Source of the DNA: an uncultured Pseudomonadales bacterium
Lineage (GTDB): Bacteria > Pseudomonadota > Gammaproteobacteria > Pseudomonadales > Porticoccaceae
Assembly (NCBI GenBank): GCA_943788875.1
Contig: CALSSA010000009.1
Coordinates: 124,001-188,000 of the forward strand
DNA length: 64,000 bases
Direction: 5' to 3'
A model generated the notes under the pieces. The model saw only the letters and a list, made by a program, of their open reading frames with translations. It had not been told where the DNA came from and did not search any database. Below, piece after piece: positions 18,126 through 27,950 of this stretch. Position 1 is the stretch's first letter. Every line of letters starts with the position of its first letter. The position numbers and the translations under genes are program-made.

Positions 18126-20894
18126 TTACTCCTTTGGCGCTTTTTCAGCAGATTCCTTTGCTACAGGCGCTTCTGGACTGACTTTAGGCTTTAATTTCTC
18201 CACAATTCTTTTCTTGCGCGGATCATTTGATGCCCTTGGTGCGGCGACCTTTGGCGTTGCTTTTGCTGCTGGCGCTGCTGTTTCAGCAGATTTGGCTGCA
18301 GCCACGACAGGGCGCTCGGTGCTAATTTCTACTTTGCTGGCCGATTTGGGTTTATGTCTTGGGTCATTGCTGGCTCGAGCACCTGATGCTTCTTCTGATT
18401 GCGCCTCAACCGCTGCCTTTGGTTTTGCCTTGGCTTTAGGTTTGGCTTTGGCCTTTGCTTTGGCTTTTGGTGTAGCCTTGGCACTGTCAGGTTTTGATGC
18501 TTCATCAGCGGGCGAGGCACTGGCTGGAGAGCTTGCTTCACTCTCTGCTACAGGTGCGTCTTTCTTTACTGCTTTTGGTTTGGCCGCTGCTTTGCGCTTT
18601 GGTTTTGCTGCTGCTGCTGGTTTGTCAGTGGCTGCATCTGCAACTGGACTGGCTACCGGTGCTTCGGCTGCTGCTGGAACTGCTGCTGGAGCATCCGTCT
18701 TGTCGGCTGTCGTCGGACTCTGTGCAGTTTTATCAAGCATTTCCTGAGGCACATCTTGGCGCTGACGACGACGGCGGGGACCTCTGCGTTTTTCATCTGG
18801 ACGACGTTTTAGTTGATCGCCCTGAACCGTTTTGTCCTCTGCGTTGTTCTCAACTGGTTTGCTATCCTTAGTGGCATTGTCGGTCTTTTTATTTTGATCG
18901 CGGCGGCTATTGCGGCGGCTATCATTATTGCGAGGCTCGTTGCTACGAGATTCGCTGTTACGAGACTCATTATTACGTGCCTCGTTATTTCTGTTGCGGT
19001 TGCCGTTATTCCGGTCTTCTGTCTGCTTGTCACCGGACTGATCGTTCCTGCGATTATCATTGCCACGATTGTCGTTACCGCGGTTATCAGTATTGCGGTT
19101 ATTAGAGCGACGGTTGTTGCGGCCACGATTATTTTGTCCACCACGGCTGCGATTATTGCGGCTTTTTGGTTTTGGCTTTTCCTCTTCCTCTTTGGCAGGG
19201 GTTCCACCAAACATGCTATCCCACAAGCGTTTTGCCAGACCTGGGGTCTTGGGTTTTTCCTCGACAACTGGCGTAATGGTGGGTGCTGGGGTTGAGGGAA
19301 CAATCGTTTTTACTGCTGGCTGTGCAAGTACTTTTGCATTGTCTCCGGTCTCCGCAATTACTTCAATTTCTGGCTTGCTCAGCTCATGGGCCATCTTGTA
19401 GCTGAAGTCAGAACTGTCTTCATCCTGGGTGCGGATTCTCACCACTTCAAAGTGCGGCGTTTCCATTTCGGTATTGGGCAGTACTGTAACTTGAATTTTG
19501 TTGCGTGCTTCAATATCCGAGATTTCTTTACGTTTTTCGTTGAGCAGGAAGGTAGCCACTGGGACAGGAACAATGGCACGAATCTCACGGCTGAATTCCT
19601 TCTGTGCTTCTTCCTCTACTAAACGTAGGATAGATAGCGCCAGTGATCTGGTACCACGAATCGTGCCTTGACCTTTACAGCGAGGACAAATCTTGGACAT
19701 GGTTTCTTCAAGGGAAGGGCGCAGACGCTGTCGAGACATTTCCAGCAGGCCAAAGCGAGAAATGCGCCCAACCTGAACTCTGGCACGGTCAACCACCAGG
19801 GCATCACGCATTTTATTCTCAACTTCTTTTTGGTGCTTGCTGTTAAGCATATCGATAAAGTCGATAACAATCAGGCCACCGACATCGCGCAGTCGCAGCT
19901 GGCGTGCAATTTCTTCTGCGGCTTCTTTATTTGTATTAAATGCAGTCTCTTCAATATCGCCACCCTTAGTTGCTCGGGCGGAATTGATGTCAATGGAGAC
20001 CATGGCCTCGGTGACATCAATAACAATTGAGCCGCCAGAGGGCAGTGACACTTCTCGACAGAATGCTGTCTCGATCTGATTTTCAATCTGGTAGCGATTA
20101 AATAAGGGAATTTCGTCCTGATAAAACTTCACCTTGCTGGTGAAGTCAGGCATTACCGTACCAATAAACGCCGCTGCCAGAGCGTAGGCTTCTTCACTAT
20201 CGACAATAACTTCGCCAACATCCTGGCGCAGGTAGTCGCGAATGGCGCGCACAATAACATTGCTCTCTTGGAACAGAAAATGCGGTGCTTTGGAACCGGT
20301 GGCTTCCTCAGTGATGGTAGTCCACAGCTGCAGCAAGTAATCCAGATCCCATTGCAATTCTTCTGTGGCGCGACCTATGCCTGCAGTCCGGACAATGGCG
20401 CCCATTCCATCGGGAATGGTCAAGCCGCGCATGGCTTCACGCAGCTCAGCTCGCTCATCACCTTCAATGCGACGGGATATTCCTCCGGCACGAGGATTGT
20501 TTGGCATCAGCACCAAATAGCGACCAGCAAGACTCATAAAGGTTGTCAGAGCAGCGCCTTTGGATCCGCGCTCTTCTTTCTCTACCTGTACCAGGACTTC
20601 CTGGCCTTCTTTGATGGCATCTTGAATGCGCACCCGACCACCGTCTGAAGAGTTCTTTTTAAAGTACTCACGTGAGATTTCTTTTAATGGCAGAAAGCCA
20701 TGACGCTCGGCGCCGTAGTCGACAAATGCGGCTTCCAGGCTTGGCTCTACTCGGGTAATTTTACCCTTGTAAATATTGGATTTTTTTTGTTCTCTGGTTC
20801 TGTTTTCAATATCCAGATCGTATAGCCGTTGGCCATCGACCATTGCAACTCGCATTTCTTCTGTGTGCGAGGCGTTAATTAACATGCGTTTCAT
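18126..20894 (-). CDS. rne: Ribonuclease E
   Basis: Endonuclease that starts mRNA decay and matures rRNA/tRNA, and scaffolds the degradosome at the inner membrane. 922 residues. N-terminal catalytic half: S1 domain near residues 36-120 and the DNase I-like site with Asp residues in [10 protein letters not shown] and [10 protein letters not shown] (equivalents of E. coli D303 and D346). The Zn-link is CPRCKGQG. The C-terminal half (about 530 onward) is low complexity: an Arg/Asn-rich block with repeated NRGNDN-type units, then Ala/Pro/Lys runs, typical of the disordered RNA-binding scaffold. Its long upstream region may serve autoregulation, as known for enteric rne. It is divergent from rluC as in Pseudomonas. 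Confidence 0.97.
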   Translation of the reverse strand: MKRMLINASHTEEMRVAMVDGQRLYDLDIENRTREQKKSNIYKGKITRVEPSLEAAFVDYGAERHGFLPLKEISREYFKKNSSDGGRVRIQDAIKEGQEVLVQVEKEERGSKGAALTTFMSLAGRYLVLMPNNPRAGGISRRIEGDERAELREAMRGLTIPDGMGAIVRTAGIGRATEELQWDLDYLLQLWTTITEEATGSKAPHFLFQESNVIVRAIRDYLRQDVGEVIVDSEEAYALAAAFIGTVMPDFTSKVKFYQDEIPLFNRYQIENQIETAFCREVSLPSGGSIVIDVTEAMVSIDINSARATKGGDIEETAFNTNKEAAEEIARQLRLRDVGGLIVIDFIDMLNSKHQKEVENKMRDALVVDRARVQVGRISRFGLLEMSRQRLRPSLEETMSKICPRCKGQGTIRGTRSLALSILRLVEEEAQKEFSREIRAIVPVPVATFLLNEKRKEISDIEARNKIQVTVLPNTEMETPHFEVVRIRTQDEDSSDFSYKMAHELSKPEIEVIAETGDNAKVLAQPAVKTIVPSTPAPTITPVVEEKPKTPGLAKRLWDSMFGGTPAKEEEEKPKPKSRNNRSRGGQNNRGRNNRRSNNRNTDNRGNDNRGNDNRRNDQSGDKQTEDRNNGNRNRNNEARNNESRNSESRSNEPRNNDSRRNSRRDQNKKTDNATKDSKPVENNAEDKTVQGDQLKRRPDEKRRGPRRRRQRQDVPQEMLDKTAQSPTTADKTDAPAAVPAAAEAPVASPVADAATDKPAAAAKPKRKAAAKPKAVKKDAPVAESEASSPASASPADEASKPDSAKATPKAKAKAKAKPKAKAKPKAAVEAQSEEASGARASNDPRHKPKSASKVEISTERPVVAAAKSAETAAPAAKATPKVAAPRASNDPRKKRIVEKLKPKVSPEAPVAKESAEKAPKE

Positions 20895-21519
20895 AGTTCA
20901 CCTTTACTCATAATTTAGAGTGAGCAGTAGTGAATTGAGGCAAAGGGAAGAGGTTTAAAACGAAGGGCTTTACATCTTTTTGTGGCTACCAACAATGTGT
21001 CTCTAAGCAGCTCAACTCCTTCATGGCCCGTAGTTACTGGGGCGGGGGAGGATGTTGGCTACATCAGCAGCGATGTAATTCAATACTGTTTAAGGCTGTC
21101 GGTTATCTCTATTAACCCAGCGGTGCTGGTCGTGGATAAACCTTGTAACATCAAACAATATTAATAAAATCTTTCGTTTTGCTATTGCGCAATCACTGAA
21201 TTCTGACCAGCTAAAGGGACTGTTTAACAAAATGTTGCAGTCTATCCTGGTGCAGTGATGGCTCTAAAAACCTGTTTCTAAACCTGTCTTTCACTGGCTG
21301 AGCTCACTCAGCTGTTGTCGGTTAACCGCTTCTTTTATGGAGCAGAAAACCATCTATTCTTAACCCAGATTCAATCTTGGGAGCAGTTCATCCTTGGGCA
21401 CACACATAATTTTTTTTGTCTAACCAAGGGACTTCGCGGGCTGCAATATAACAACAAATGCCAGTGGCTACAATTGAAAGCGATAAATAAGTTGGGTGAA
21501 TCTCTCTCTGGTGGTTACA
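20895..21519. other. rne leader and rne-rluC divergent promoter region
   Basis: 625 bases with no supported gene; the short ORFs in it have no family-like features. On the minus strand a small hairpin (ACTC ... GAGT around AAATTAT) lies just upstream of the rne start. By analogy with enteric rne, a long structured 5' leader used for RNase E autoregulation is likely here, but the fold was not computed. Confidence 0.45.
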
Positions 21520-22512
21520 ATGACGCCGTTTTCACTAGCCTACAGTTGTCCTACCTTGTCTGATTCAGAGTCAAAGCCAAATTTTAGTAAAGTTACCTTC
21601 GTCGATATTGGCCCGGAGCACGATGGCCAGCGCCTGGATAACTTTCTGATACGCCACCTTAAAGGTGTACCGAAGTCGCGAATTTATAATCTGCTGCGCA
21701 AGGGTGAGGTGCGGATCAATAAAGGTCGCGTGAAGCCGGATACCAGAGTCAAAGACGGCGATATTTTACGTATTGCGCCGATTCGCACGGCTCAGCGTGG
21801 TGCAGTGCCGGAGCCTGGGCAGCAGTTAAAGCGCTATCTGGCGGAGAATATTCTCTTTGAAGACGATGGGTTGTTGGTGATTAACAAGCCTAGCGGTTTG
21901 GCTGTCCATGGTGGCAGTGGTATTAGCCTCGGAGCAATTGAGGCGCTGAGGGCAGAGCGCCCACAGCAGCGGTTTCTTGAGCTTGTTCATCGCCTGGATC
22001 GAGAGACCAGTGGCTGTTTAATGCTGGCCAAGAAGCGCTCGGTGCTTTTGGCACTGCAGACAGCCATGCAGCGCAATCAGGTAGAAAAACGCTATAAAGC
22101 GCTGGTGAAAGGTCAGTGGCCCAAGGGCAAGGCAACTATTAATGCACCGTTGCGCAAGAACACGTTGTCTGGTGGTGAGCGGGTTGTCAGGGTAGACGCT
22201 GATGGCAAACCCTCGGTTACCCATTTCAAGATTGAACAGCGCTTTAAGCAGGTGACCTTGCTGGATATTAAGCTGGAGACTGGGCGGACTCACCAGATAA
22301 GGGTGCATTGTCAGTTTTCTGGTCAACCGATAGCTGGTGACCCCAAGTACGGTGAAGGTCCATTTAACGAAAGCCTCAAAGACTCTGGATTAAAGCGCCT
22401 GTTTTTGCACGCCAGTAATCTGCGTTTTAGGCATCCGCTCTCTGGAGACTGGGTAGAGATCGAGGCGCCATTGCCTAAGGATCTGGATTCAGTGCTAGGT
22501 AAATTGCTGTAA
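21520..22512 (+). CDS. rluC: 23S rRNA pseudouridine synthase RluC
   Basis: RluA-family pseudouridine synthase that modifies U955, U2504 and U2580 of 23S rRNA in E. coli. It has an N-terminal S4 RNA-binding domain (RIYNLLRKGEVRINKGRVKP) and the catalytic motif HRLDRETSG with Asp at residue 160. The open frame begins at a GTG (21496); the ATG at 21520 leaves about 330 residues, close to the family length (319). It is followed after 2 bases by the HAD phosphatase gene, probably co-transcribed. Confidence 0.93.
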   Translation: MTPFSLAYSCPTLSDSESKPNFSKVTFVDIGPEHDGQRLDNFLIRHLKGVPKSRIYNLLRKGEVRINKGRVKPDTRVKDGDILRIAPIRTAQRGAVPEPGQQLKRYLAENILFEDDGLLVINKPSGLAVHGGSGISLGAIEALRAERPQQRFLELVHRLDRETSGCLMLAKKRSVLLALQTAMQRNQVEKRYKALVKGQWPKGKATINAPLRKNTLSGGERVVRVDADGKPSVTHFKIEQRFKQVTLLDIKLETGRTHQIRVHCQFSGQPIAGDPKYGEGPFNESLKDSGLKRLFLHASNLRFRHPLSGDWVEIEAPLPKDLDSVLGKLL

Positions 22513-22514
22513 TA

Positions 22515-23168
22515 ATGATGGCTAAAGAATCTCCTAAGCTAATTATTTTTGACTGGGACGGCACTCTGTCTGATTCTGTGTCTCGCATTGTTAGCTGTAT
22601 TCAGCTGGCGGCCGCAGATCATCAAATGCCAGAACCCACATTTGATCAGGCCAAGGATATTATTGGTCTTGGATTACGCGAAGCGATTGCGCAGCTATTT
22701 CCCGCTGCCGAACAGGGTCTGGTCGAGGAATTCTCTCTCAGCTACTCAGCTCATTATCGGGGCCAGGATAGCAGTCCCTGTGATTTCTTCCCCAACGTGT
22801 TGGACAGCTTGCAGCAGCTGCGGAATCAGGGCTACCTGTTAGCAGTGGCCACTGGTAAAAGTCGAGCTGGATTGGATCGGGTATTGCAGGCTACTGGGTT
22901 AAATAATATGTTTCATGGTTCGCGCTGCGCTGATGAGACTGCGTCTAAACCGCAGCCCTTGATGCTAGAGCAGCTATTGCAGGAGTTTAAGGTGCTGCCG
23001 CAGCAGGCGTTGATGGTCGGTGATACCGAGTTTGATATGGAGATGGCGGTCAATGCTGATATGCCAAGGCTTGGGGTATCCTATGGGGCGCATCACGCAG
23101 ACCGATTGCTGGCCTATCAGCCGATTGCCTGTATAGATCATTTCCCAGAAATAATTAATCTACTGTAG
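22515..23168 (+). CDS. HAD-superfamily phosphatase (Gph-like)
   Basis: 217-residue haloacid-dehalogenase hydrolase with the nucleophile motif IFDWDGTLSDS (I), ATGKSRAGL (II), a Lys in ASKPQP (III) and VGDTEFDMEMA (IV). It resembles phosphoglycolate-phosphatase-like proteins. The same gene follows rluC in Pseudomonas. The substrate is unknown. It starts 2 bases after rluC and converges on the maf gene with an 8-base gap; the sppA gene found here in Pseudomonas is absent. Confidence 0.88.
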   Translation: MMAKESPKLIIFDWDGTLSDSVSRIVSCIQLAAADHQMPEPTFDQAKDIIGLGLREAIAQLFPAAEQGLVEEFSLSYSAHYRGQDSSPCDFFPNVLDSLQQLRNQGYLLAVATGKSRAGLDRVLQATGLNNMFHGSRCADETASKPQPLMLEQLLQEFKVLPQQALMVGDTEFDMEMAVNADMPRLGVSYGAHHADRLLAYQPIACIDHFPEIINLL

Positions 23169-23176
23169 TCAATTGC

Positions 23177-23761
23177 TCAGGGTATCTTAATATCCCATTC
23201 CCTGAGCATGGAGCAGAGATCAATGAGAGGTAGTCCTACTAGAGAGCTGGGGTCATTGCTGTTGACTGCGGCAAACAGACTGATCCCCAGAGCCTCTGCT
23301 TTAAAGCTGCCAGCACAGTCATAGGGTTGGTCTGCAATAAGATAATCTTCGATCTGCTGTGCACTCAGGGTTCTAAAACACACCTCTGTGCTATTGACCC
23401 TAGATTGCTGGGTCAGTTTACCCAGGCTGATCTGAGCAATGCTGATGCCGCAGTGAAACAAAACTCTGCGGCCCGATTGAGCTGCCAGCTGAGCGACAGC
23501 CCTTTGATGATTGCCTGGCTTGCCTAGAATTGTACCGTCGAGTTCCTCGACCTGATCTGCTCCAATCACAATGGCCTGGGGGTAATCTTGTGCAATTCGC
23601 TGGGCCTTTTGTTCTGCGAGCCGCTGGGCCATGGTGATTGCGGTTTCTCCCGCTAGAGGGCTTTCATCTATATCTGGTGACACGCAGGTGAATTCAATGC
23701 CAAGACGCTGCAGAAGCATTTTTTTATAGGGAGACGACGAGGCGAGTATTATTGGTAGCAT
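23177..23761 (-). CDS. Maf-family nucleotide pyrophosphatase (YceF type)
   Basis: 194-residue Maf protein, a house-cleaning nucleoside triphosphate pyrophosphatase. The N-terminal LASSSPYKKMLLQRLGIEF and VIGADQVEELDG motifs are those of the YceF subgroup, which hydrolyses 7-methyl-GTP in E. coli. The yceF-yceD-rpmF order is conserved, but here this gene is on the opposite strand to yceD. Confidence 0.92.
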   Translation of the reverse strand: MLPIILASSSPYKKMLLQRLGIEFTCVSPDIDESPLAGETAITMAQRLAEQKAQRIAQDYPQAIVIGADQVEELDGTILGKPGNHQRAVAQLAAQSGRRVLFHCGISIAQISLGKLTQQSRVNSTEVCFRTLSAQQIEDYLIADQPYDCAGSFKAEALGISLFAAVNSNDPSSLVGLPLIDLCSMLREWDIKIP

Positions 23762-23901
23762 GGGGTCTATTGTACGCTAACTTGTAGCTGGTTTTAGCGC
23801 TTCTCTGAGGCTGTCGGGTTGGATAATTATGCCATGGTCGAGAATAGGCCGGCCTGACTGCTGGAATAAGCCCTCAAGCCCTGTAATTTGCGCAATTTTC
23901 T

Positions 23902-23930
23902 TTGACAGATCACGGTCTTGACCCTATCAT
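23902..23930 (+). promoter_or_regulatory. Sigma-70 promoter for the yceD-rpmF-plsX operon
   Basis: Consensus -35 TTGACA (23902-23907), 17-base spacer, -10 TATCAT (23925-23930), 28 bases before the yceD start. It fits the strong promoter expected for a ribosomal protein operon. Confidence 0.75.
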
Positions 23931-23958
23931 GCGCGCCTAACTGGGTACCACCGTAATT

Positions 23959-24465
23959 ATGGCACTGCCAACTCTTATAGATCCGCGCAAACTGGCACTT
24001 CAGGGCAATGTCCTTGAAGGCACTGTAAACGTTGAAGATCTGCCGAGACTAGATTCCTCAGTGAATTCTATCTGCGGGCCGCTAGAGGCAAAGGTGCAGT
24101 TTGGGCTCGATGAGTCTAGGGCCAAGGTTGTTAATGGCGATGCCAAGGTATCTGTAGAGACAATTTGCCAGCGCTGCTTGGACCCACTAGTGGTCGAATT
24201 GAAGGCAGAGTTTGCGGTTCAGGTTATTTGGTCGGAAGAGCATATCAACCGTGTCGCAGCAAACTATGAGCCCTGGCTTGTGCTGGACAAAATGGCAAAC
24301 CTCAATGAGTTGCTTGAGGATGAGATTTTATTGGCTTTGCCGCTGGTCAATTACCATGATTTTGGTGAATGTACTGGCGATACCTTTTTAAACGAGGTCG
24401 AAGCCGTTGGTGATGAGGTTGTCGCAGACAATCCATTTAATGTTTTGCTGCAGCTGAAGAAGTAA
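23959..24465 (+). CDS. yceD: YceD family protein (DUF177), 23S rRNA accumulation
   Basis: 168-residue DUF177 protein; E. coli YceD is linked to 23S rRNA accumulation. It contains the family Cys pair CQRCLDP and the acidic C-terminal half with HDFGECTGDTFLNE. It is always next to rpmF and here precedes it by 33 bases, downstream of a near-consensus promoter. Confidence 0.92.
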   Translation: MALPTLIDPRKLALQGNVLEGTVNVEDLPRLDSSVNSICGPLEAKVQFGLDESRAKVVNGDAKVSVETICQRCLDPLVVELKAEFAVQVIWSEEHINRVAANYEPWLVLDKMANLNELLEDEILLALPLVNYHDFGECTGDTFLNEVEAVGDEVVADNPFNVLLQLKK

Positions 24466-24498
24466 CAGCTGCTAAATATTTTTACGTAGGAGTAATCT

Positions 24499-24678
24499 AT
24501 GGCCGTTCAAAAGAGTCGTAAAACCCGATCCAAACGTGGCATGCGCCGTTCACATGACGCACTGACCGCAGCCACTGTCTCTGTTGATGCTGTTAGTGGC
24601 GAAAAGCATCTGCGTCACAATGTGACTGCGGATGGTTTTTACCGTGGTCGCAAAGTCATTGAGACCAACGTCGACTAA
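24499..24678 (+). CDS. rpmF: 50S ribosomal protein L32
   Basis: 59-residue basic ribosomal protein. The start [20 protein letters not shown] is the classical L32 N-terminus. A good ribosome site (TAGGAG) lies before the ATG. It links ribosome synthesis to the lipid synthesis genes plsX-fabD-fabG-acpP behind it, as in other Gammaproteobacteria. Confidence 0.97.
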   Translation: MAVQKSRKTRSKRGMRRSHDALTAATVSVDAVSGEKHLRHNVTADGFYRGRKVIETNVD

Positions 24679-24691
24679 CTGAAAGACTTTC

Positions 24692-25717
24692 TTGGCAAGT
24701 TCTATCAGAATTGCCGTTGACGCTATGGGTGGGGATTCAGGTCCCCGCACTGTAGTGGCCGCGCTGGTCAAATCGCTTCGCAAACATCCCACAGTTTCTG
24801 CGCTGTTGTTTGGTGATCAGCAATGCCTGCAGGATGAACTCAGTCTCTGCACTGACCAGTCCCTTCTATCCAGAATTGACGTCTGCCATTCTCCGGACGT
24901 TGTCGCCAGTACCGATCAGCCCTCAGTTACACTGCGTCGCAAGCGTAATACCTCCATGGGTATGGCCCTTAGAGCTGTCGCCGATGATCGTGCCAGCGCC
25001 TGTATCAGCTGCGGCAACACCGGCATGCTGATGGCTCTGGGTATGCTTGAACTAAAAACATTGCCCGGCATTGCCCGACCAGCTATTTGTGCAATATTGC
25101 CGACGAGTCAGGGGCATTCATATATCCTTGATCTGGGTGCAAATCTGGACTGCTCCGCGCAACAGTTGCTGGAATTTGCTCTGCTCGGCTCATTGACTGC
25201 CCAAGCTCTCGATGGGCTCACTTCACCTCAGGTGCGGTTGCTCAATGTTGGCGAGGAAGTTAGCAAAGGAAGCGAGGTGATCAAAGTAACGGCTGAGTTG
25301 CTTAATGTCGAACCTTTGATTAACTATGCTGGCTTTATTGAGGGTGATGGTATTTTTAAAGGGCTAGCCGATGTTGTGGTCTGCGATGGCTTTACTGGCA
25401 ATGTGACACTTAAATCCAGCGAAGGCGTAGCCAGGATGATAGGGGGTTTGATCGAAGATTCATTTCGCGGTAGCTGGCTGAGTAGGCTGCTGTCATTGTT
25501 TCTGGCTGGCACCATTAGAGATCTTCGTCGCAAGCTGGATCCAGCGGTTTATAACGGCGCTCATTTGCTGGGTTTGACCGGAGTTGTGGTGAAAAGTCAT
25601 GGTGGCGCTGACGAGCATGCCTTTGGTTATGCTCTGGATGTGGCGATAGAAGCGGCTAAACACAATCTTCCTGAGGTTTTGTCACCTATACTTCAGGCTA
25701 AATATCAGCAACATTAA
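24692..25717 (+). CDS. plsX: Phosphate acyltransferase PlsX
   Basis: Makes acyl-phosphate from acyl-ACP, the first step of phospholipid synthesis with PlsY; peripheral membrane enzyme. 341 residues. N-terminal IRIAVDAMGGDSGP and the GNTGMLMALG and VCDGFTGNVTLKSSEG segments are diagnostic. The start appears to be TTG at 24692, since no in-frame ATG lies upstream and the next (24723) would delete the first conserved strand. It begins 13 bases after rpmF. Confidence 0.93.
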   Translation: MASSIRIAVDAMGGDSGPRTVVAALVKSLRKHPTVSALLFGDQQCLQDELSLCTDQSLLSRIDVCHSPDVVASTDQPSVTLRRKRNTSMGMALRAVADDRASACISCGNTGMLMALGMLELKTLPGIARPAICAILPTSQGHSYILDLGANLDCSAQQLLEFALLGSLTAQALDGLTSPQVRLLNVGEEVSKGSEVIKVTAELLNVEPLINYAGFIEGDGIFKGLADVVVCDGFTGNVTLKSSEGVARMIGGLIEDSFRGSWLSRLLSLFLAGTIRDLRRKLDPAVYNGAHLLGLTGVVVKSHGGADEHAFGYALDVAIEAAKHNLPEVLSPILQAKYQQH

Positions 25718-25729
25718 TATAGAGGACTT

Positions 25730-26668
25730 ATGGAAAAGAGTAACCTGGCATTTGTATTTCCCGGACAGGGATCGCAGAAGATTGGCATGTTGTCAGAGTT
25801 GGCAGCGGCCAATTCCCTTGTTGAATCAACTTTTGCTGAGGCCTCTGAAGCGCTGGGCTATGACCTGTGGGCGATGATTCAGCAGGGTGAGCAGGAGGAT
25901 ATCAACCTCACTGAGCGCACCCAGCCTATGTTGCTTGCCAGCAGTGTCGCTATTTGGCGCCTGTGGAATGATAAAGCCGGGCCACTGCCTGCCCAGATGG
26001 CTGGGCACAGCCTTGGCGAGTGGTCTGCTCTGGTCTGCGCCGGTGCTGTCGATTTTGTCGATGCAGTAAAAATTGTCCGGGCGCGGGGCGCCTATATGCA
26101 AGAGGCAGTGCCTGTTGGAGTAGGCGCTATGGCAGCTATTTTGGGCCTGGATGACCAAATCATTGTTGAAGCCTGTGAGTCGGCTCGTCAGGATGAGGTC
26201 GTAGATGCGGTTAATTATAATGCGCCGGGTCAGGTAGTTATTGCCGGTTCGGCTGCCGCAGTGGATCGCGCCATTGATATTTGCAAGCAAGCTGGCGCCA
26301 AACGCGCTATGGCACTACCTGTTAGTGCGCCTTTCCATACCTCATTGATGAAGCCAGCGGCTGATAAACTCGCTGAGCTGGTTGGGGGCACCCAGTTTAA
26401 TACTCCACAGATTCCTGTTATTCACAATGTTAATGCCAAGTCAGAGGCTGACCCAGCGGCGATCAAGGCGTTGATGTTGGAACAGATATACAGGCCAGTA
26501 ATGTGGGTCGACTGCATTACAGCGCTCAAGCAGGGCGGTGCAAACCTGTTTATAGAATGCGGCCCAGGTCGGGTACTCAATGGTCTGACCAAGCGCATCG
26601 ATAGAGATTTAACCTCATTGGCCACCGATGACTCGCCAAGTCTGGACAATGCATTAACCTCAGTTTAA
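25730..26668 (+). CDS. fabD: Malonyl-CoA:ACP transacylase
   Basis: Loads malonate onto acyl carrier protein. 312 residues. Active-site Ser94 in GHSLGEWSA and His203 in SAPFHTSLM are visible; FPGQGSQ near the N-terminus is the family motif. It begins 12 bases after plsX, so there is no room for fabH, which lies between them in E. coli. Co-transcribed with fabG. Confidence 0.97.
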   Translation: MEKSNLAFVFPGQGSQKIGMLSELAAANSLVESTFAEASEALGYDLWAMIQQGEQEDINLTERTQPMLLASSVAIWRLWNDKAGPLPAQMAGHSLGEWSALVCAGAVDFVDAVKIVRARGAYMQEAVPVGVGAMAAILGLDDQIIVEACESARQDEVVDAVNYNAPGQVVIAGSAAAVDRAIDICKQAGAKRAMALPVSAPFHTSLMKPAADKLAELVGGTQFNTPQIPVIHNVNAKSEADPAAIKALMLEQIYRPVMWVDCITALKQGGANLFIECGPGRVLNGLTKRIDRDLTSLATDDSPSLDNALTSV

Positions 26669-26690
26669 AAAATAATTTAAGGAGTACAGA

Positions 26691-27434
26691 ATGACTGCAG
26701 AACAAAAGGTAGCTTTGGTAACTGGCGCGAGCCGCGGTATAGGTGCAGCCATTGCCGACAACCTAGGCAGTGCGGGCATTGTCGTTGTAGGCACAGCGAC
26801 TACTGAAGCTGGAGCTGAGAAAATTAGCCAGCGTTTTGCGGAGAACAATATTGTAGGCCGTGGCATGGTTCTCAATGTCACTGAGGTCGACTCCATCAAT
26901 ACTGTGCTGGCAGCCATAGCAGAGGAGTTTGCAGCGCCAACTATATTGGTCAATAACGCCGGTATCACTAAAGATAATATTTTAATGCGCATGAAAGAAG
27001 AGGAATGGACGGACGTGGTGGATACCAATCTAACCGCTGTCTTCCGCCTGGCTAAGGCCTGTGTGAGAGCAATGACCAAGGCGCGCTGGGGTCGAATTAT
27101 AAATATTAGCTCGGTAGTGGGCTCTATGGGCAACGGTGGGCAGAGCAACTACTCAGCGACCAAAGCTGGTGTAGAGGGCTTTTCCAGAGCTCTGGCTAAG
27201 GAATTGGGTTCAAGAAGCATTACGGTCAACGCTGTGGCGCCAGGCTTTATTGCGACGGATATGACTAAAGATCTTCCAGAGGCAAATAAAGAGGCTATGC
27301 TTAGTCAGATTCCGCTGGCTCGCTTAGGTAACCCAGATGAGATCGCTGCGGTGGTCAATTTTCTGGTTTCTGAGGCCGCTGGCTACATAACTGGGGAAAC
27401 AATCCATGTAAATGGTGGAATGTATATGTCCTAA
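26691..27434 (+). CDS. fabG: 3-oxoacyl-ACP reductase
   Basis: NADPH-dependent short-chain dehydrogenase of the fatty acid elongation cycle, 247 residues. Cofactor motif TGASRGIG (11-18); the catalytic triad is S141, Y154 and K158 (NYSATKAG). C-terminal TGETIHVNGGMYM is typical of FabG. A clear ribosome site AAGGAG precedes the ATG. It follows fabD by 22 bases. Confidence 0.97.
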   Translation: MTAEQKVALVTGASRGIGAAIADNLGSAGIVVVGTATTEAGAEKISQRFAENNIVGRGMVLNVTEVDSINTVLAAIAEEFAAPTILVNNAGITKDNILMRMKEEEWTDVVDTNLTAVFRLAKACVRAMTKARWGRIINISSVVGSMGNGGQSNYSATKAGVEGFSRALAKELGSRSITVNAVAPGFIATDMTKDLPEANKEAMLSQIPLARLGNPDEIAAVVNFLVSEAAGYITGETIHVNGGMYMS

Positions 27435-27596
27435 GTGATTGATTTTTCGGGAAAAGCAGGGTTTTTTTCATAGGGTACTAGCATTTTAGGATTTGTAAGG
27501 TAAAATGCGCGCCACTTAAACACAGATTATAGTTACCAGAGCTCTCTGGGCTTGGTAACAGGACAGACATCAGATCCCCATAGGAGTGGAAACACG

Positions 27597-27830
27597 ATGA
27601 GCAATATTCAAGAACGCGTTATCAAAATGGTTGCAGAGCAGCTTGGTGTTAAAGAAGAAGAAGTGCAGATTTCGTCATCCTTTGTAGAAGACCTGGGTGC
27701 AGACTCACTGGATACAGTGGAGCTGATTATGGCTCTGGAAGAGGAATTTGATGCTGAGATTCCTGACGAAGACGCCGAAAAAATTGCAACCGTTCAGGAT
27801 GCAATCACCTATATTACTGCCAACGGCTAA
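27597..27830 (+). CDS. acpP: Acyl carrier protein
   Basis: 77-residue acidic four-helix carrier. The 4'-phosphopantetheine attachment Ser is S37 in GADSLDTVE. The frame is open to 27552, but the ATG at 27597 gives the usual MSNIQERV start, with GGAGTGG about 10 bases upstream. The 162-base gap after fabG has a TAAAAT element at 27501-27506, a possible separate acpP promoter. It is followed directly by a strong terminator. Confidence 0.97.
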   Translation: MSNIQERVIKMVAEQLGVKEEEVQISSSFVEDLGADSLDTVELIMALEEEFDAEIPDEDAEKIATVQDAITYITANG

Positions 27831-27845
27831 GTTTAGCTGGTAGAC

Positions 27846-27875
27846 AAAAGCCGCTCCTTTCGGGGCGGTTTTTTT
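27846..27875 (+). terminator. Terminator after acpP
   Basis: Stem CCGCTCC/GGGGCGG with one G-T pair, loop TTTC, followed by a T-run; 15 bases after the acpP stop. It separates acpP from pabC, where fabF lies in related genomes. Confidence 0.88.
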
Positions 27876-27950
27876 ATGGGCGGTACTTTTGTGGCAAAGG
27901 TTTGACATAATGCAACTCTTTACCAGAGCGACAATAGATAGACGGCCTCT

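Noticed and set aside
18214-18747. 177-residue Ala-rich ORF opposite rne
   Set aside because: Antisense shadow of the Ala/Lys-rich RNase E tail; composition mirrors its codons and there is no start context.
20982-21164. 60-residue ORF in the rne-rluC gap
   Set aside because: No ribosome site or family features; lies in the probable rne leader.
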